Source: Closterium sp. Naga37s-1 (Eukaryota > Streptophyta > Zygnematophyceae > Desmidiales > Closteriaceae). From it: a stretch of 64,000 bases of DNA. The position numbers and the translations under genes are program-made. The notes beneath the pieces are model-generated. The model made no database searches. It saw only the letters and a program-made list of their open reading frames with translations, and was not told the origin of the DNA. Below, piece after piece: positions 20,913-32,873 of this stretch (position 1 is the stretch's first letter; every line of letters begins with the position of its first letter). The stretch lies in NCBI GenBank assembly GCA_947471745.1, contig CANJKZ010000084.1:3786001-3850000 (forward strand). Reading direction: 5' to 3'.

Positions 20913-22002
20913 TGTTAATGGGAATGGAGTGTTGGCCCCACCCTCGCTTGGGCAACGCCGACGACTTGGTCGGATGTATGGAAGTAGCAGCCGATTGTTC
21001 ACAGTGGGAGAGCTACTCGTCAGGCTTCGTCGAGCTGCAGGGGACCGCTGTGGTGTTGCTGTCGACCAGGGAGCTCGACAGCTGCAATTGACTGGTCTGG
21101 GCGACGGGTGGGCCGTCGACCAGGCGGGGCAGTTCGACCGGGAGGTCGACGGAGCAGTCCGTCGACCTGCAGTTCGAGCGGGAGGTCGACGGAGCAGTCC
21201 GTCGACCTGCAGTTTGACTGGGAGGTCAATGGAGCAGTCCGTTGACCGGACAAGTGAGCAGCGGGCGACGAGGGGAGCTCGGCGACAACAGCTGTCAGTT
21301 CTGGTTGACAGAAGGGGTCCGTCGACCAGGGGGTAGCTCGAAGGGAGCTGTGGTCGACCAGGGGCACCTGGTGGTCAACTAAAGGGACCCGGTGGTCGAC
21401 CAGAGGCACTTGGTGGTCGACCAGAGCACCTGGGGTTGTCCAGGTCGACCGGGTAACCTGCTCGGCGAGTTCTGCGGAGGCACGCGAATGTCGTCGAGGT
21501 CGCGATGGCAAAGGCGACTTTGGGTTGGTATCCTGAAGTCAATGTGGCTTGTTAGGCGCAGACAACAGCCGACGGATGCACAACAGTGCAAGTCGGGCCA
21601 ATCGTCTGCGCGCACCTGCGAGCGTGCGCATTGCTGTCTTCTATGGGGCAACGCTGGACAGCCGCTCTGCTGCAGCGTTGGCACACCGTCGACCTGCTGT
21701 ATTGGCAGGTCGCCTTTTTGCAGTGTTGGCGCGGCTCCTCTACGCAACGTTGGCAGGCCGTCGACCATGCTGTGCTGTCGGTCGACCACGCTAGCTGCAG
21801 AGTTGCTAGGTGCCTGATGTAGTCATTGTTGTCATTGCTTGTTCAACAATTCTGTAATTTCGACTTTGCTAGTGGAAACTCTTGCCGATTTCTCCCGTGA
21901 TTGTACAAGCACTAAGGAACTAGGCAAAGCTACGATCACTCTGAGTAGTTCGTGCCAACCCCCGTAGTCTAGCTCACTATCGTTGTAGAGTGAATCTACG
22001 CA
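20913..22002 (+). repeat. 3' LTR of element C
   Basis: The 1090-bp LTR begins TGTTAATGGGAATGGAG and ends CTACGCA, followed by the second GAGAC. It differs from 6939-8028 mainly by transitions. It is equally rich in GTCGAC. Confidence 0.83.
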
Positions 22003-22007
22003 GAGAC

Positions 22008-23567
22008 GGCAGGCGGCAGCAAAGTCAACAAGCTCAGCAACTAGGGCAGACGCAGCAGTGGACTCAAACGAAGGGTCAGTGACAACAGTGGCTAGAAGAC
22101 AAGGGACAGTAGGACTAGCAGCACGAGCTAAGAGAGAATCAGGGTCAGGAACGGCAGGAAGAGAGGACGGAGGAGGAGGCGGCAGGGGAACTCGAAGTGG
22201 AACAGATAAAGAAAGAAGTGCCATAATGTGAGTGCCGGGGACAGGAGGAGGACGCGGACGAGGAACACGACGACCAGTGCGAACAGCGCAAACAGGTGAG
22301 GCAGGACGAGACTCAGGCTCACAACACTCTGTAAGAGAGTATGTCTGCTCAGCGTAAGGAGAAGGAGCAGGCAGTGGGGATTCTTGCTGTAACTGAGGCT
22401 GCGACTGGTGTGGCGGTGGACACAGTAAGCTAGGAGTAAGGCCAGTAGAAGATGAGAGACTAAGAACCTGGCGAAGGACCGAGTCAGGTGGCGACAGAGA
22501 CGACGGCTGCGGTGGAACGAAAAACGGGCGCCGCTGCACAATGCCTCCAGCACCAGGACCGCCGGCTCCAGCACCCCCAGCGCCAGCACCTCCAGCTCTA
22601 GGGTCTCCAGCAGCGCCTCCAGCACCAGCGCCTCCAGCGCCAGCGCCTCCAGCTCTAGCGCCTCCAGCTCTAGTGCCTCCAGCTCCAGCTCCTCCAGCTC
22701 TAGCGCCTCCAACGCCAGTGCCTCCAACTCCAGGGTCTCCAGCTCCACCGCCTCCAGCTCCAGCTCCTCCAGCTCCAGGGTCTCCAGCTCCAATACCTCT
22801 AGCTCTAGGGCCTACAGCTCCAGCGCCTCCAACACCACCAGCTCTGGCAGCTCCAGTACCCCTAATACGAGCACCCCCAGGACCAGCACCTCCAGCATCT
22901 CCGGTACCTCCTGCTCCAGCAATAACTCCAGCACCTCCAGGACTAGAAGCTCCAGCACCTCCAGCTCCAGTGCCTCTTGCTCAAGAGCCACCAGCGCCAC
23001 TGCCTCTAGCTCTAGGGTCTCCAGCTCCAGCGTTTCCGGAGCCAGGGTCTCCAGCTCCAGTGCCTCCAACACCACCAGCTCTGGCAGCTCCAGTACCACT
23101 AGTACGAGCACCTCTAGGACCAGCAGCTCCAGCACCTCTAGCTCCAGTGCCTCCAGCGGCAGAGCTTCCAGCTCCTGCAGCGCCACTCCTAACGCGTGTG
23201 CTCTGAGCAAACCACTCGCGCAGCTGCTGCGGTGAGAGAGTCTCCCGCTGGTGAGACAGTCGTGGCGAGGCACCAGCGGGACCTCCGGCAGACGTAGTAC
23301 CCCTGGGCTTAGCACCCCCAGACTCCGCACCCTCAGACTCAGCACCCCCAGGCTCCGCACCCTCACGCTCAGTACCCCCAAGCTCTGCACCCTCAGGCTC
23401 AGCACCCCCAGACTCTGCACCCTCAGACTCAGCACCCCCAGGCTCCGCACCCTCAGGCTCAGCACCCCCAGGCTTTGCACTCGCAGGCGCAGCACCCCCA
23501 GATGTAGCACCCCTAGACGTAGCACCTCTAGCAGCACCTAATTCTACAGCGACCTCGACAGGCACAG
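22008..23567 (-). pseudogene. A1 reverse-transcriptase N-part and repetitive spacer
   Basis: A1 resumes after element C with the sequence expected upstream of its reverse transcriptase (FESTAASALVAELVDFAAACR), then a long spacer. The part at 22541-23180 encodes Gly/Ala/Thr-rich repeats in 15- and 18-bp units (GGAGCTGGAGGTACT type on the minus strand). The part at 23295-23530 encodes PGGAE/PEGAE pentapeptides in 15-bp units. The spacer is about 1 kb here against about 0.5 kb in E, so unit number varies strongly between relatives. Confidence 0.78.
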
Positions 23568-23572
23568 CCAGG

Positions 23573-23794
23573 TGTCGAAAGTAGTTAGTTGAACTTAGGA
23601 GCCATAGCTAGGGTTCGAGGTGCTAGCATGGATGTCGAGAGAGTAGAGCAAGGAGAAATGGAAGAAAGAGGTGGATTCAATATTGAGCGAGGGTACAAAT
23701 AGGAAGAAGGTGCACCACAACAACAAGGCATATAACTACACTAAGTCTACACTACAGGCAGTTATAGAATATTGTATACAGTTACAATTTCACA
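23573..23794 (-). mobile_element. Solo LTR inserted in A1
   Basis: A 222-bp sequence beginning TGTCGAAAGTAG and ending AATTTCACA resembles the element D LTR (shared ACTTAGGAGCCAT and GGCAGTTATA blocks). It is flanked by an exact 5-bp duplication CCAGG (23568-23572 and 23795-23799). No internal sequence accompanies it, so it is probably the product of recombination between the two LTRs of a former full element of a D-like family. Confidence 0.82.
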
Positions 23795-24121
23795 CCAGGG
23801 AGAGTGGGTCTACCTGAGACACAAAAACATGACGTCCTGAGAGGGGAGGACACGGCGCGAGGTGTCGAGGGTTCGAGGTGCTAGCATGGATGTCGAGAGA
23901 GTAGAGCAAGGAGAAATGGAAGAAAGAGGTGGATTCAATATTGAGCGAGGGTACAAATAGGAAGAAGGTGCACCACAACAACAAGGCATATAACTACACT
24001 AAGTCTACACTACAGGCAGTTATAGAATATTGTATACAATTACAATTTCACACCAGGGAGAGTGGGTCTACCTGAGACACAAAAACATGACGTCCTGAGA
24101 GGGGAGGACACGGCGCGAGGT
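23611..24121. repeat. Tandem duplication of about 255 bp spanning LTR and A1 sequence
   Basis: The block starting GGGTTCGAGGTGCTAGC at 23611 recurs at 23869. It includes most of the solo LTR plus about 65 bp of A1 (GAGAGTGGGTCTACCTGAG onward). The two copies are nearly identical, so the duplication came after the solo LTR formed and is recent. Confidence 0.85.
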
Positions 24122-26700
24122 GGTGTGGTAAAACTGCCAGCCAGGCGCGTCAGGGGGAAAGCCAAGGAAGGAGAGCTTGTCCGCGGAAGTATCGCGAACA
24201 AAGGCTCGAGAGCCCCAGACCTGGAACACCGACGCATCGCCAACCTTCCCCGTCCAACGCAGTGTAGGCGAGATCTCTGGCAAGGAGACACGGGGCCAGA
24301 GGTTGAGCTGATGCGCAGCGTACCGGACCGCAAATGGCCACAGAAAATGGGGAGCAACCGCATGGATCATGGAGGTACGAGCGACCTCCATGACTAAGCC
24401 AATGCGGCGCTCAGCAATCCCATTTTGCTGAGGGGAGTCCGGAAGCGTGAACGACTGGAGAATGCCCTCCCCACGACAGAAGTCCCGTAAGAGGTCGGAG
24501 GAGAACTCACCACCTCTGTCAGAGTGCAGACGCAGGACAGGAAGGTCCGCACGAAAACGCTCGCGGAGCTGGAGACGGACTGCGCGGATCCAAGGGATCA
24601 AGACATCAGGGACCTCCCCCTTGCTGCGCAAGGGGAAGACCGTGGTGTACCACGTGTAGTCGTCAACAACCAGCAGAAAGTGGCGCTCGCGGCCCTGTCC
24701 ACTGACACGGGCTGGGCTCCACACGTCCATGTGGAGAGTCTGCAGGGGAGTAGTCGTCGGGGGAAACAAGGAGGAGTGAGGAGCGGCGCGCTGCCGCCCC
24801 TCGACACAAGGAAGGCAGGGCGGGGCAGGCGAGGGCGGGAGGGGAGGCAGAGACCTGGGAAGACAAGAAACAAGGAGGCGGGAGTGCATGCCACGAAGGC
24901 GTGGCAGGGAGGGGTGACCAAGGCGGTGGTGCCAAAGGAGAGTCTGGTGCGACAGGAGGCGACACGAGCAGGGGGCTGCTACCGGACCTGACGCGGACAC
25001 CTGAGCAGACACAGCTACCTGAGGAGGCTCAGTAGTCAGTGTGTACAGACTCGACCCAGGCCGATGGGTGATCGTGGCCAGGTGACGGCCCGTCCGTGTA
25101 CACGTGCAGATCGACACACGCTGACCCCCAGGAGTAGTGGTAGTGACCATCGCATCCTGGAGGGCAGCGGTACTCACCAAGTTCGTAGAGAACGAGGGGA
25201 GGTGAAGACCTAACAGTGAGCCGGACGGATTCGCTGGATACAGGAGAACAGTGGAGGAACGGGCAAGAACTGGGCCCCCTGAGGGGTCAGCCATTTGGAC
25301 TGGAACAGGTGCAAGGAGTGGAGTGAGGGTGGTACTGTCACAAAAGAAACAGCGGGAAGCACCTGAGTCAAGCGTAAAGGTGTGCAAGGCCTCAGCAGGC
25401 GTAGTACCAGGGAGAGCAGACTCACTAGCACCTAGAGCAGCAACATCTATACCTGGGTCGGGCAGCACACACAGGTAACAGTCACCCTCAGCACTAACAG
25501 ACAAGGCATACATGGCAGCAAGGATAGCATCATAGTCAAGAGCGAAGATATCAACTCCAGACCTAAGCAGCTCCAGCCAGCGGGGGCGCTCAGCCTCATC
25601 GCCAAACTCTGCGCGCCAAGCGACGTCTAGGCGGGAGAAGCAGCGGTGCTGTGTGTGAAACTTCCCGCATGTCTGACCAGTGCGGTCACCTGTGCGAATG
25701 ACATACGGGCAGCGAACACTACCCCCAGACGCCCCACGCTGAGCAAACCACTCACAGGGCTTCTGGGGCATAGGGGTCTTGCTCCGACGTTGCTGCAGCT
25801 GCCGCTGGCCACCGCCAGAACCTCCCCTTTGAACAGCTCCACCCTGACCGCCACCACTGCTGCTGCCACCACTTCCACTGCCGCCACCACCGCCACCCCC
25901 ACCCCCGCCGCTGCCACCACCGCCGCCACCGAAGGCCCCACTCCCACCACCACTCCCACCGCTGCCACCGCCACCACTCTTGCCACCCTTGCCCTTCTTG
26001 CTGCGGCGCTTCCCACTAAGAGCAGAAGCAGCCCCGACATCCTCAGCACCAAGGATGTCAACAGCAGCAGCAGAAGCGTAAGAGGGGGCAAGGGGGAGGG
26101 GGAACACCCCTCAAAGAAGGGTGTGCGAGGAGTGCCACGAGCAGCACCTACAGCGGCTACGCTAGTCTCAGCTGCAAGGAGGTGCTTCTAGAGCAGGTCG
26201 ACAGTGAGGTCTGTGGGGTCAAGTGCGAGAAAGTGGTCCTTTATAGCGCAAAGAGAGTCAGGGAGGCGGGTGACTATGAAGTAGAGAGTGATGTACATCG
26301 GTGGGGGGGTGGGGGGGTTCCTGCCTAGGAACTCGGCTGGGAGGGCAGCGCGGTAGCGAGTGTCGCTAGTGCGAAGGTGGGTAACGAGGTACTCGACTGA
26401 GGCAAAGGCTGATAACTCGGGAAACAGGTAGGGCAGTATAAGACGGCCGAGAGCAGCAGTGGCAGGGGAAGAGTAACGAGCGACTACAGCGTCGTACAGG
26501 GCTTTAGCAGTCTTGTGCTGGCCAAAGTGAGCGCGTTCGGCTAACGGCAGGTGGTTGCGAACGGTTAAGCGAGCAGCAGCGTCACGGGTAAGCCACTGTG
26601 AGCGAGTCGCACTGTTAGCTGTGGCGGGAGGGGCGAGAGAGGCTCCAGACGTGTGGTCAAACAACAAAACGCTGTCTCTAGAATCGCTCAGTAGGTCAGT
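24122..26700 (-). pseudogene. A1 gag, protease and integrase
   Basis: From right to left: gag (RSQWLTRDAAARLTVRNHLP, MYITLYFIVTRLPD), the Gly-rich tract encoded at 25850-26000, a Cys/His motif CPYVIRTGDRTGQTC followed by GKFHTQHRC (about 25650-25740), protease (TLDSGAS near 25370), integrase zinc part (LLWHHRLGHPSLPRLRGM) and core (MDVWSPA, LHSDRGGEF, GIAERRIG). The left edge falls within integrase, next to the tandem duplication. Broken, though long stretches remain open. Confidence 0.82.
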
Positions 26701-27115
26701 GCGGGCAGCGGTGCGGCTGCCAGCAGGGCGGCGCGCGGGCAGCAGGGCGCCGGCCAGCAGGGCTGCACGCAGCAGGGCGGACAGCAGCCGGGTGGCGCGA
26801 GCAACAGGGCGGCATGCAGCAGGGCGGCTCAGCGCGGGCAGGGCAGGGCGACGCGCAGGCAGGGCAGGGCGGCGCGGCTGCCAACAATTCGATGCGCGGG
26901 CAGGGCAAGGCGACGCGACAGGCAGCAGCAGGGCGACGCGACAGCCAGCTGGGCGACGCGACAAGCAGCAGCAGGGCGACGCGACAGCCAGCAGGGCGAC
27001 GCGACAGGCAGGGCAGGGCAACGCGACAGGCAGGGCAGGGCGACGCGACTAGTAGGGCAGCGCTGTGGTGGGCCCTAAAAAAAACGTTCGTGGAATTGGA
27101 CCTGCTCTTAAACCA
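26700..27115 (-). repeat. A1 leader minisatellite and primer site
   Basis: Units of about 17-20 bp of the type GCAGGGCGACGCGACAG are repeated between the gag start region and the primer site TGGTTTAAGAGC (minus strand, about 27104-27115). The unit differs from that in every other element here. Confidence 0.75.
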
Positions 27116-27211
27116 TGTCAGAATACTGAACGAGAATGAATGCATTGAACAGAAAGTTGGTACAAGTACTAACCCTAATTGGGTTGTACCCCTTATGGGC
27201 TAGCCCACTAC
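27116..27211 (-). repeat. A1 5' LTR, inner part
   Basis: It begins TGTCAGAATACTGAACGAG like the 3' LTR of A1 and breaks off at 27211, where element B is inserted. The outer 35 bp lie at 33698-33732 and end TTTTTGACA. Confidence 0.85.
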
Positions 27212-28028
27212 TGTTACAGTCACAATAGGCTTGAATGTGCCTAAAACGAAAGATAGAGAGCACAGACGGATTTCTGCACAGCGGCTTCAAACGTTGATAG
27301 CGTTCTGCTCACAGCTGCAAATGACTTGATTCAAATTGGATCTGGAGCGTCTTCACGTCGTCTACAATTAGCAATTTAGATTGCACGATTTGATAAAGAA
27401 TTGACGACACAGCGTCGGTTTCAACGAACGGTACTATGGCAGCCACTATAGTCTTAGAACACAAGATAGGAAGAGTTACGAGTTGGGAATGACTCCCAGC
27501 TCCTACAAACCCCAAGAGCCGAGGTACAGTGATGTGGAACAGTGCCACACTGTCCCCAACCACGAAGGGTCTCGAAACTACCCTTCACTAGGGCCTACAC
27601 CAAGTGAAATGTTACACTACACAGTAATGTAACTATCTTCAATATCTTGAGGTGTACCCTTTTGGCAAGCTTCGAAATCACTTGAGGCTTGACACCAAGG
27701 CTCGGGCTCTTCATCACAAACTCATCCTTGAGTTCTTGATGGGTCTGCTGCACACACCTGCGACACGCCGAACGTTCGACACAGGACAAAATAGAAACCG
27801 CGCACGACAAAATAGAAACCGCGCGCGAGACACAAACGACCGCGTAACACGCGTCTAGCGATAACTCGCTATTGACTCGACACACACACTCGACATCATG
27901 ACTCAACATTCACACACAATTATAAGCATGAAATATATATTATGCCATGCCCTCATACCATTCCATACACACACACATTCACGCACACGGACAACAAGCC
28001 GAGTGCAAACCGTAGGGTTGCACCAACA
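27212..28028 (-). repeat. 3' LTR of element B
   Basis: It runs TGTTACAGTCACAATAGGC...GGTTGCACCAACA. It includes a stretch of short CA-type repeats near 27960-28000 and a duplicated CAAAATAGAAACCGCGC block near 27786-27820. Promoter signals are presumed here, as in all copia LTRs; none is unmistakable. Confidence 0.88.
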
Positions 28029-28069
28029 AACTCCCCCTCGGATTGTTGGCCTTAGGATATGTTGCTCTC

Positions 28070-31000
28070 TCAGTTCAGAGCCATCCCAGCCAGCTTGTAA
28101 CACTTCCAATGCTGCTGCTCCACCAGCCTCTTGGTCATCATGTCAGCCGGCTGCCCCGTGGTCTTCACGTAGCGCAACTCAACTTCACCCGCGGTTACCA
28201 TGCTCCTCGTCCAATGCCACTTCACCCTCATGTGCTTCGTGAGTCCATGCAACACAGGGTTCTTAGCAAGAGCAATGGCACCCTGGCTGTCACAGTACAG
28301 TGGGGTAGGTCCTTGCTGCTCCTCCCCCAATTCAGCCAACAAACGCCGCTGCCACACAATCTCCCGTACGGCACGGAAGAGTGCCATGTACTCGGACTCC
28401 ACCGAGCTCAAAGCTTGGTCAACCTGCTTCTTGCTCTCCCAAGCAGTTGGGCCTCCACCAACACAGCATATGAAGCCTCCCACACTTGTCATGTCCTCTG
28501 GTTCTGATGCATATGAAGCATCCGAGTAGGCGGTGAGGAACAAACGCCCGGGTTCAACACCATCCGCGCCCTTTTGGCGCCTTTGTGCCGCCGCCGAGTA
28601 TTGCAGCCCAACGGTCGGTGTTTGGCCAAGATACTTGGCCACCCTCATTCCAGCTGCTACCTGCTCCTCATTAGGGCATTGCACAACCCTAGCCAGCTGC
28701 CCGGTAGCAAACGCGACGTCCGGTCGGGTGTTTACCGCCGCATACATGAGGCTGCCCACCAACGAGTGAAATCGGCGCCTCTCCTCTTCACCAACGCTCT
28801 CCTCCTCTGGTCCCTTCACACAATTGAACCCAGAGGGAAAGGGTGTAGCCACATGGCCTTCACTCTGCCCAAAGTTGGCAGCCAATGCCTCCAGGTACTT
28901 TCGTTGATGCACCCGCATGCACCGCTTCTCCACATCTCGTTCGATGTGGAGCCCAAGGTAGAAGCTCACGTCACCAAGGGCCTTGCACTTGAACTTGTCT
29001 TGAAGCTTCAGCATCACCTCCTTCACAAGGACAGAAGAGGGTGAGAAAATGAGGATGTCATCCACATAAACCACCATGAAACTCCTCTGCTCCCCCTCGC
29101 CAAGCATGAACAAGGAGTGATCGGCCGTTGAGGGAGTGAAGCCGATCCCCTCCAACACTTCGCGCAGCTTCGTGTACCATTGCCTAGGGGCCTGCTTCAG
29201 CCCATAGAGGGCCTTCTTCAGCTTCCACACTCTGCCACTACCATCATCAAACCCCTCTGGCTGCGCCATAAAAATCTCCTCCTCAAGGATGCCGTTAAGG
29301 AATGCCGTTACGATGTCCATTTGCTTTACTACCCATCCTTTGATGGCGGCTCCCGCGAATAGGGTTCGCAGCGTCGTCGGCTTCACCACAGGGGCAAACA
29401 GCTCCTTGAAGTCCACCTTCTCCTTCTGCTGGTACCCCTTGGCTACAAGCCTAGACTTGTAGCGCTCGATCTTGCCGTCGGCATCCGACTTGATTTTGAA
29501 GAGCCACTTGGACGTTATCGCCGTACGCCCCTCCGGTAGCTCCACCAATTCAAACGTGTCATTCTCCTCGATGCTCTTCAGCTCACTCTCCATGGCCTTC
29601 TTCCACTCCTCAGCATCACTACTCTCCAAAGCCTCCTTGAGAGTTGCTGGTTCTCCCGGCATCTCCACCAGAGAGAAAAACGCGAAGGCACACTCCTCGT
29701 AGTCACTCTCCTCGTCGTCTCCGACCATCATTGCCGCTCCGGCCAGGGCTGTCTTGCCCTGCTTTCCCGGCGCATCATAGGTCAGCCTATTAGGGGGTTG
29801 AACTCTCCTCTTCCCCCTTCCTTCCTCCTCAGCTGCAGGGACTTGAAGGCCTTGGGGTTGCTGCGGTGTGGCTCGAATCCGTGGAGCACTCGTAGTACGG
29901 GAAGGGAGTGACGGTGCACGCTCGCTCACTTGCTGCACCTCCTCCTCTTCTTCCTCTGCATCATTGGCCTCCTCTCCCCCATTCACAAGGGAGGATTGCC
30001 ATGTGGTTGTGCTGCCGCTGCTCAGCTCCAAAGGCAGCTCCACATGCTCCAAACCGGAACTCTTCACCTCCCCAAACCGCACGCCTATCTTCGCCTCATT
30101 CTCCGCCTTCCAATCCTTGTACATGAAGTTCTCCATGAACTTGCAGTCCCTGCTCACCAAGAACTTCTTGGTGAATGGGTCCCAAAGAAGCCATCCCTTG
30201 CTGTTTTGAGCCATGCCCAAGTGCACGGCCCACACCGCCTTGGCACCAAGCTTGTTGTGCCGAAGATGCTTAGGCACGAGCGCCATGCACATGCACCCGA
30301 ACACCCGAAGCATATCCACCTTTGGCTTCCTTCCTAGCCACTCCACATAGGGCACCCATTTGTCTGCTCCCACATGAGTCAAGGCTCTGTTCTTGGCCAC
30401 ACACGCGCTCCGCACCGCATCAGGCCAGAAATAGTCGGGTAGCCCGGCTTCAATGAGCAACCCGCGTGCCGCCTCCGTGATTGTGCGGTTCGCTCGCTCG
30501 GCGATGCCGTTCATTGCAGGGGAGTATGGCATGGTGAGGGAGTGCCGAATACCATTCTTCTTCAGCCACAACCCAAACTCCTTGCTCAGGAACTCTCCCC
30601 CTCGATCGGTGCGGATTGACTTGACTAGACGGTCTTGTTGCCGCTCCACCATCGGGAACCAATCCGTCTTCAACGTTTCAGCCACGTCGCTCTTCTTGGC
30701 CAGCACGTACACCCAAGTCATGCGGGTGTAGACGTCGACAATGGTGAGAAAATACTCAGCTCCAGCAGCTCCAAGCTTCAGGGGGCCCACCACGTCCATC
30801 ACCACCTCATCAAGCGGTGCCTTTGCCGTTGCCTCCGAACTAGGGAACGGAAACCGGGTGAACTTGGCTTGAATGCACGTCGGGCAGCCAAGCACCTCAT
30901 CGGGCTCCCCCTTCACACGTATGCCAGCAACCATCTCATTCTTCACTAGCTGCTGCAAGATGGGCAGGGCCACATGCCCCATGCGCCGATGCAAGGTGAG

Positions 31001-32839
31001 CCAATCACACTCCCCCGTAGCAGAAGTTGGATTGGAGAATGCCGCGCTCGCAATAGCGCCCCACATACTCTCTCCGTAGTCCTCCTCCGCTGCTGCCTCT
31101 GGGTTCTCCTCACCCTTTTGCTGCTCCTTGGTTGCTGCACCACTCTCCTTAGGTTCACTGAACTTGCTGGTCCCTCCAGGTTTGCTCTTCTTGAGCTCAT
31201 TCTCCTTAGCGCGACCGTTCGCGCCATCGTCGCTACCGACCGCTCCATCCTTGGTGCTGATGCTTGCTGCCACTTGCCTCTCCTTAGGCATAGGGACCAC
31301 TAGGATCTGCCACATCTCGTTGTAGACATCCCTGTCCTCATGAAGGTCCCAAAGAATTCGATCGCCAAGCCTTGCGGTGTAGGTCTTGGCTCCCTTCGAG
31401 TTCGTGTCCATGCCGGCCTTTGCCAACCGCCGCACGGAAATCAGGTTTGCAGCAAGGCTGGGCACCCAAAGCACGTTCTTGAGGCCCACCATCTTCCCAT
31501 CAGCACCCTTGAACATGGCCTTGCCCATGCCTTTCACCTCTGCTCGCTGCCCCAAAGCCGATGTGACATGCTTCACCGGTGACGGCTCGAGTTCGGTGAG
31601 CAAGTCCGGGCGAGGTGTCATGCTATAGGTAGCGCCACTATCAATCACCCAATAGTCCAGGGAGTGTAGGGTGACCTTCCCCACAGCTGCTGGCTCCTCA
31701 AAGCTTTCAACATTCTCTGGACCAGCCGGTGCTTGCGTGGACACGAAGAAGAATTGACCCGGGAAGCGATCGTCCCTCGACTCGCTCTCGTTGCCGGCAC
31801 TCTTCATACTTGCAGCACCACCTCCGCGACCGCCACGGCCTCCACGGCCTCTTCCTCTCCCTCCTCCTGCTCCTCTACCCTCTTGGCCTTGAGCAGGAGT
31901 CCATCCATCAAGGAGTTTGTAGCAATCGCGCCACATGTGTCCGCTCTTGTGGCAAAAATGACACTCGCCGTCGAACCGTCCGCGACCGCGTCCGTTGTTC
32001 TTGTTGTCATTGCCATATCCGCTACTCCCACGGCCTCCGTTGAAGTTGCTGCCTCCAAACCTTCCTCCTCCTCGTCCTCTGCCCTTTCCACGGCCATATC
32101 CACGGCCGATGCTTGCTGCCCCGGCGCCATCCGCACTCGCCAACTCACGGCGACGGAAATCCTCTTGAAGGATCGCTCGCTTCACGTCTTCGAGCGAGAG
32201 GTGGGGCAAGTCACGATTGAGGTTGATGATGAGAGAGGACCATGACTCTGGGAGTAAGGCCAGCAACTTGGTCTTCTTTTGGAGCTCACTGTAGTTCAAA
32301 TCAGCTCCCTCAAGCCGCGTCAACAAGTCGAAGAATTTCTGCACCCCTTCTTCAACCGCTTTGTCTTCTTCAATTCGTAGTGCCGCCATTTGCCGTTCCA
32401 ACACCACCGCTACCGCCGCTGTTGCAGGAGCATGTACACCCTTGAGAGCAGCCCATGCCTTTGGTCCCTTCTCTGGTTCACGCTGGAATGGTTTGATGTG
32501 ACGGATCTGGCTGCTCCCCAACGCTTGCCCAAGTAGGAGATAGCCTTATGCGCTCTTCCGCACCCACGGGCTCTTCTCCGGGTCGTTCTCGGGGCGCTTC
32601 TCCGTTCCTTCCATCACCTCCAGCAGGTCATAGTGGTCAAAGATGTTCTCCATCTTGAAGGACCATTCAGCAAAGTTGTCACCGTTGAACTTGTCAAGCC
32701 CAAACACCCTAGGCTCATCCCTAGGTGGGCCAAGACTTGGTTGCATGGGCGCCATGGCTGAATCACGGGGTTGGCCTTGAGCTTGGGCTTCTCCACTGCC
32801 ACCAGCAACTCCGCCACCCCTTTCCTCAGGTCCATCCAT
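28070..32839 (-). CDS. Element B gag-pol coding region
   Basis: The region is read right to left. Gag: KFNGDNFAEWSFKMENIFDH, then LLPESWSSLIINLNR. CCHC zinc knuckle: CHFCHKSGHMWRDC. Aspartic protease: WVIDSGATYSM. Integrase: zinc part LHRRMGHVALP, and core acids in MDVVGPLK, RTDRGGEFLSKEF and GIAERANR. Reverse transcriptase: KARL-type thumb and fingers, YVDDILIF active site. RNase H: AYSDASYASEPEDMTSVGG, SSVESEYMAL, GQPADMMTKRL. One frame stays open for almost 1500 codons, and the whole region has about one break. In a working relative the polyprotein is cut by its own protease. Total length is normal for copia. It is the best-preserved coding unit of the window. Confidence 0.9.
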
Positions 32840-32873
32840 TGTCGAAACTGCTCCAAGGGGCTCTGATACCCCT

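Larger units (their letters stand above)
6939..22002 (+). mobile_element. Element C: copia-type element with long LTRs, inserted in A1
   Basis: Two direct 1090-bp LTRs (6939-8028 and 20913-22002) bound the element, with an exact 5-bp target duplication GAGAC (6934-6938 and 22003-22007). A1 reverse-transcriptase sequence stops and resumes at these points. Without its passenger D, C is about 5.3 kb. Parts in order are LTR, gag with zinc knuckle, protease (interrupted by D), integrase, the tail of RNase H, LTR. No reverse transcriptase part is recognisable, so C probably depended on other elements. The LTRs differ at roughly 60 positions by eye (about 6%), mostly C/T and G/A exchanges, as expected for a methylated, silent copy. 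The hexamer GTCGAC is strikingly frequent throughout. Confidence 0.85.

Noticed and set aside
27900-28028. Gene-like open frames at the right of the B LTR, repeated at 33562 and 42928
   Set aside because: They start inside the LTR terminus and run into whatever flanks each copy, so they have no common protein.
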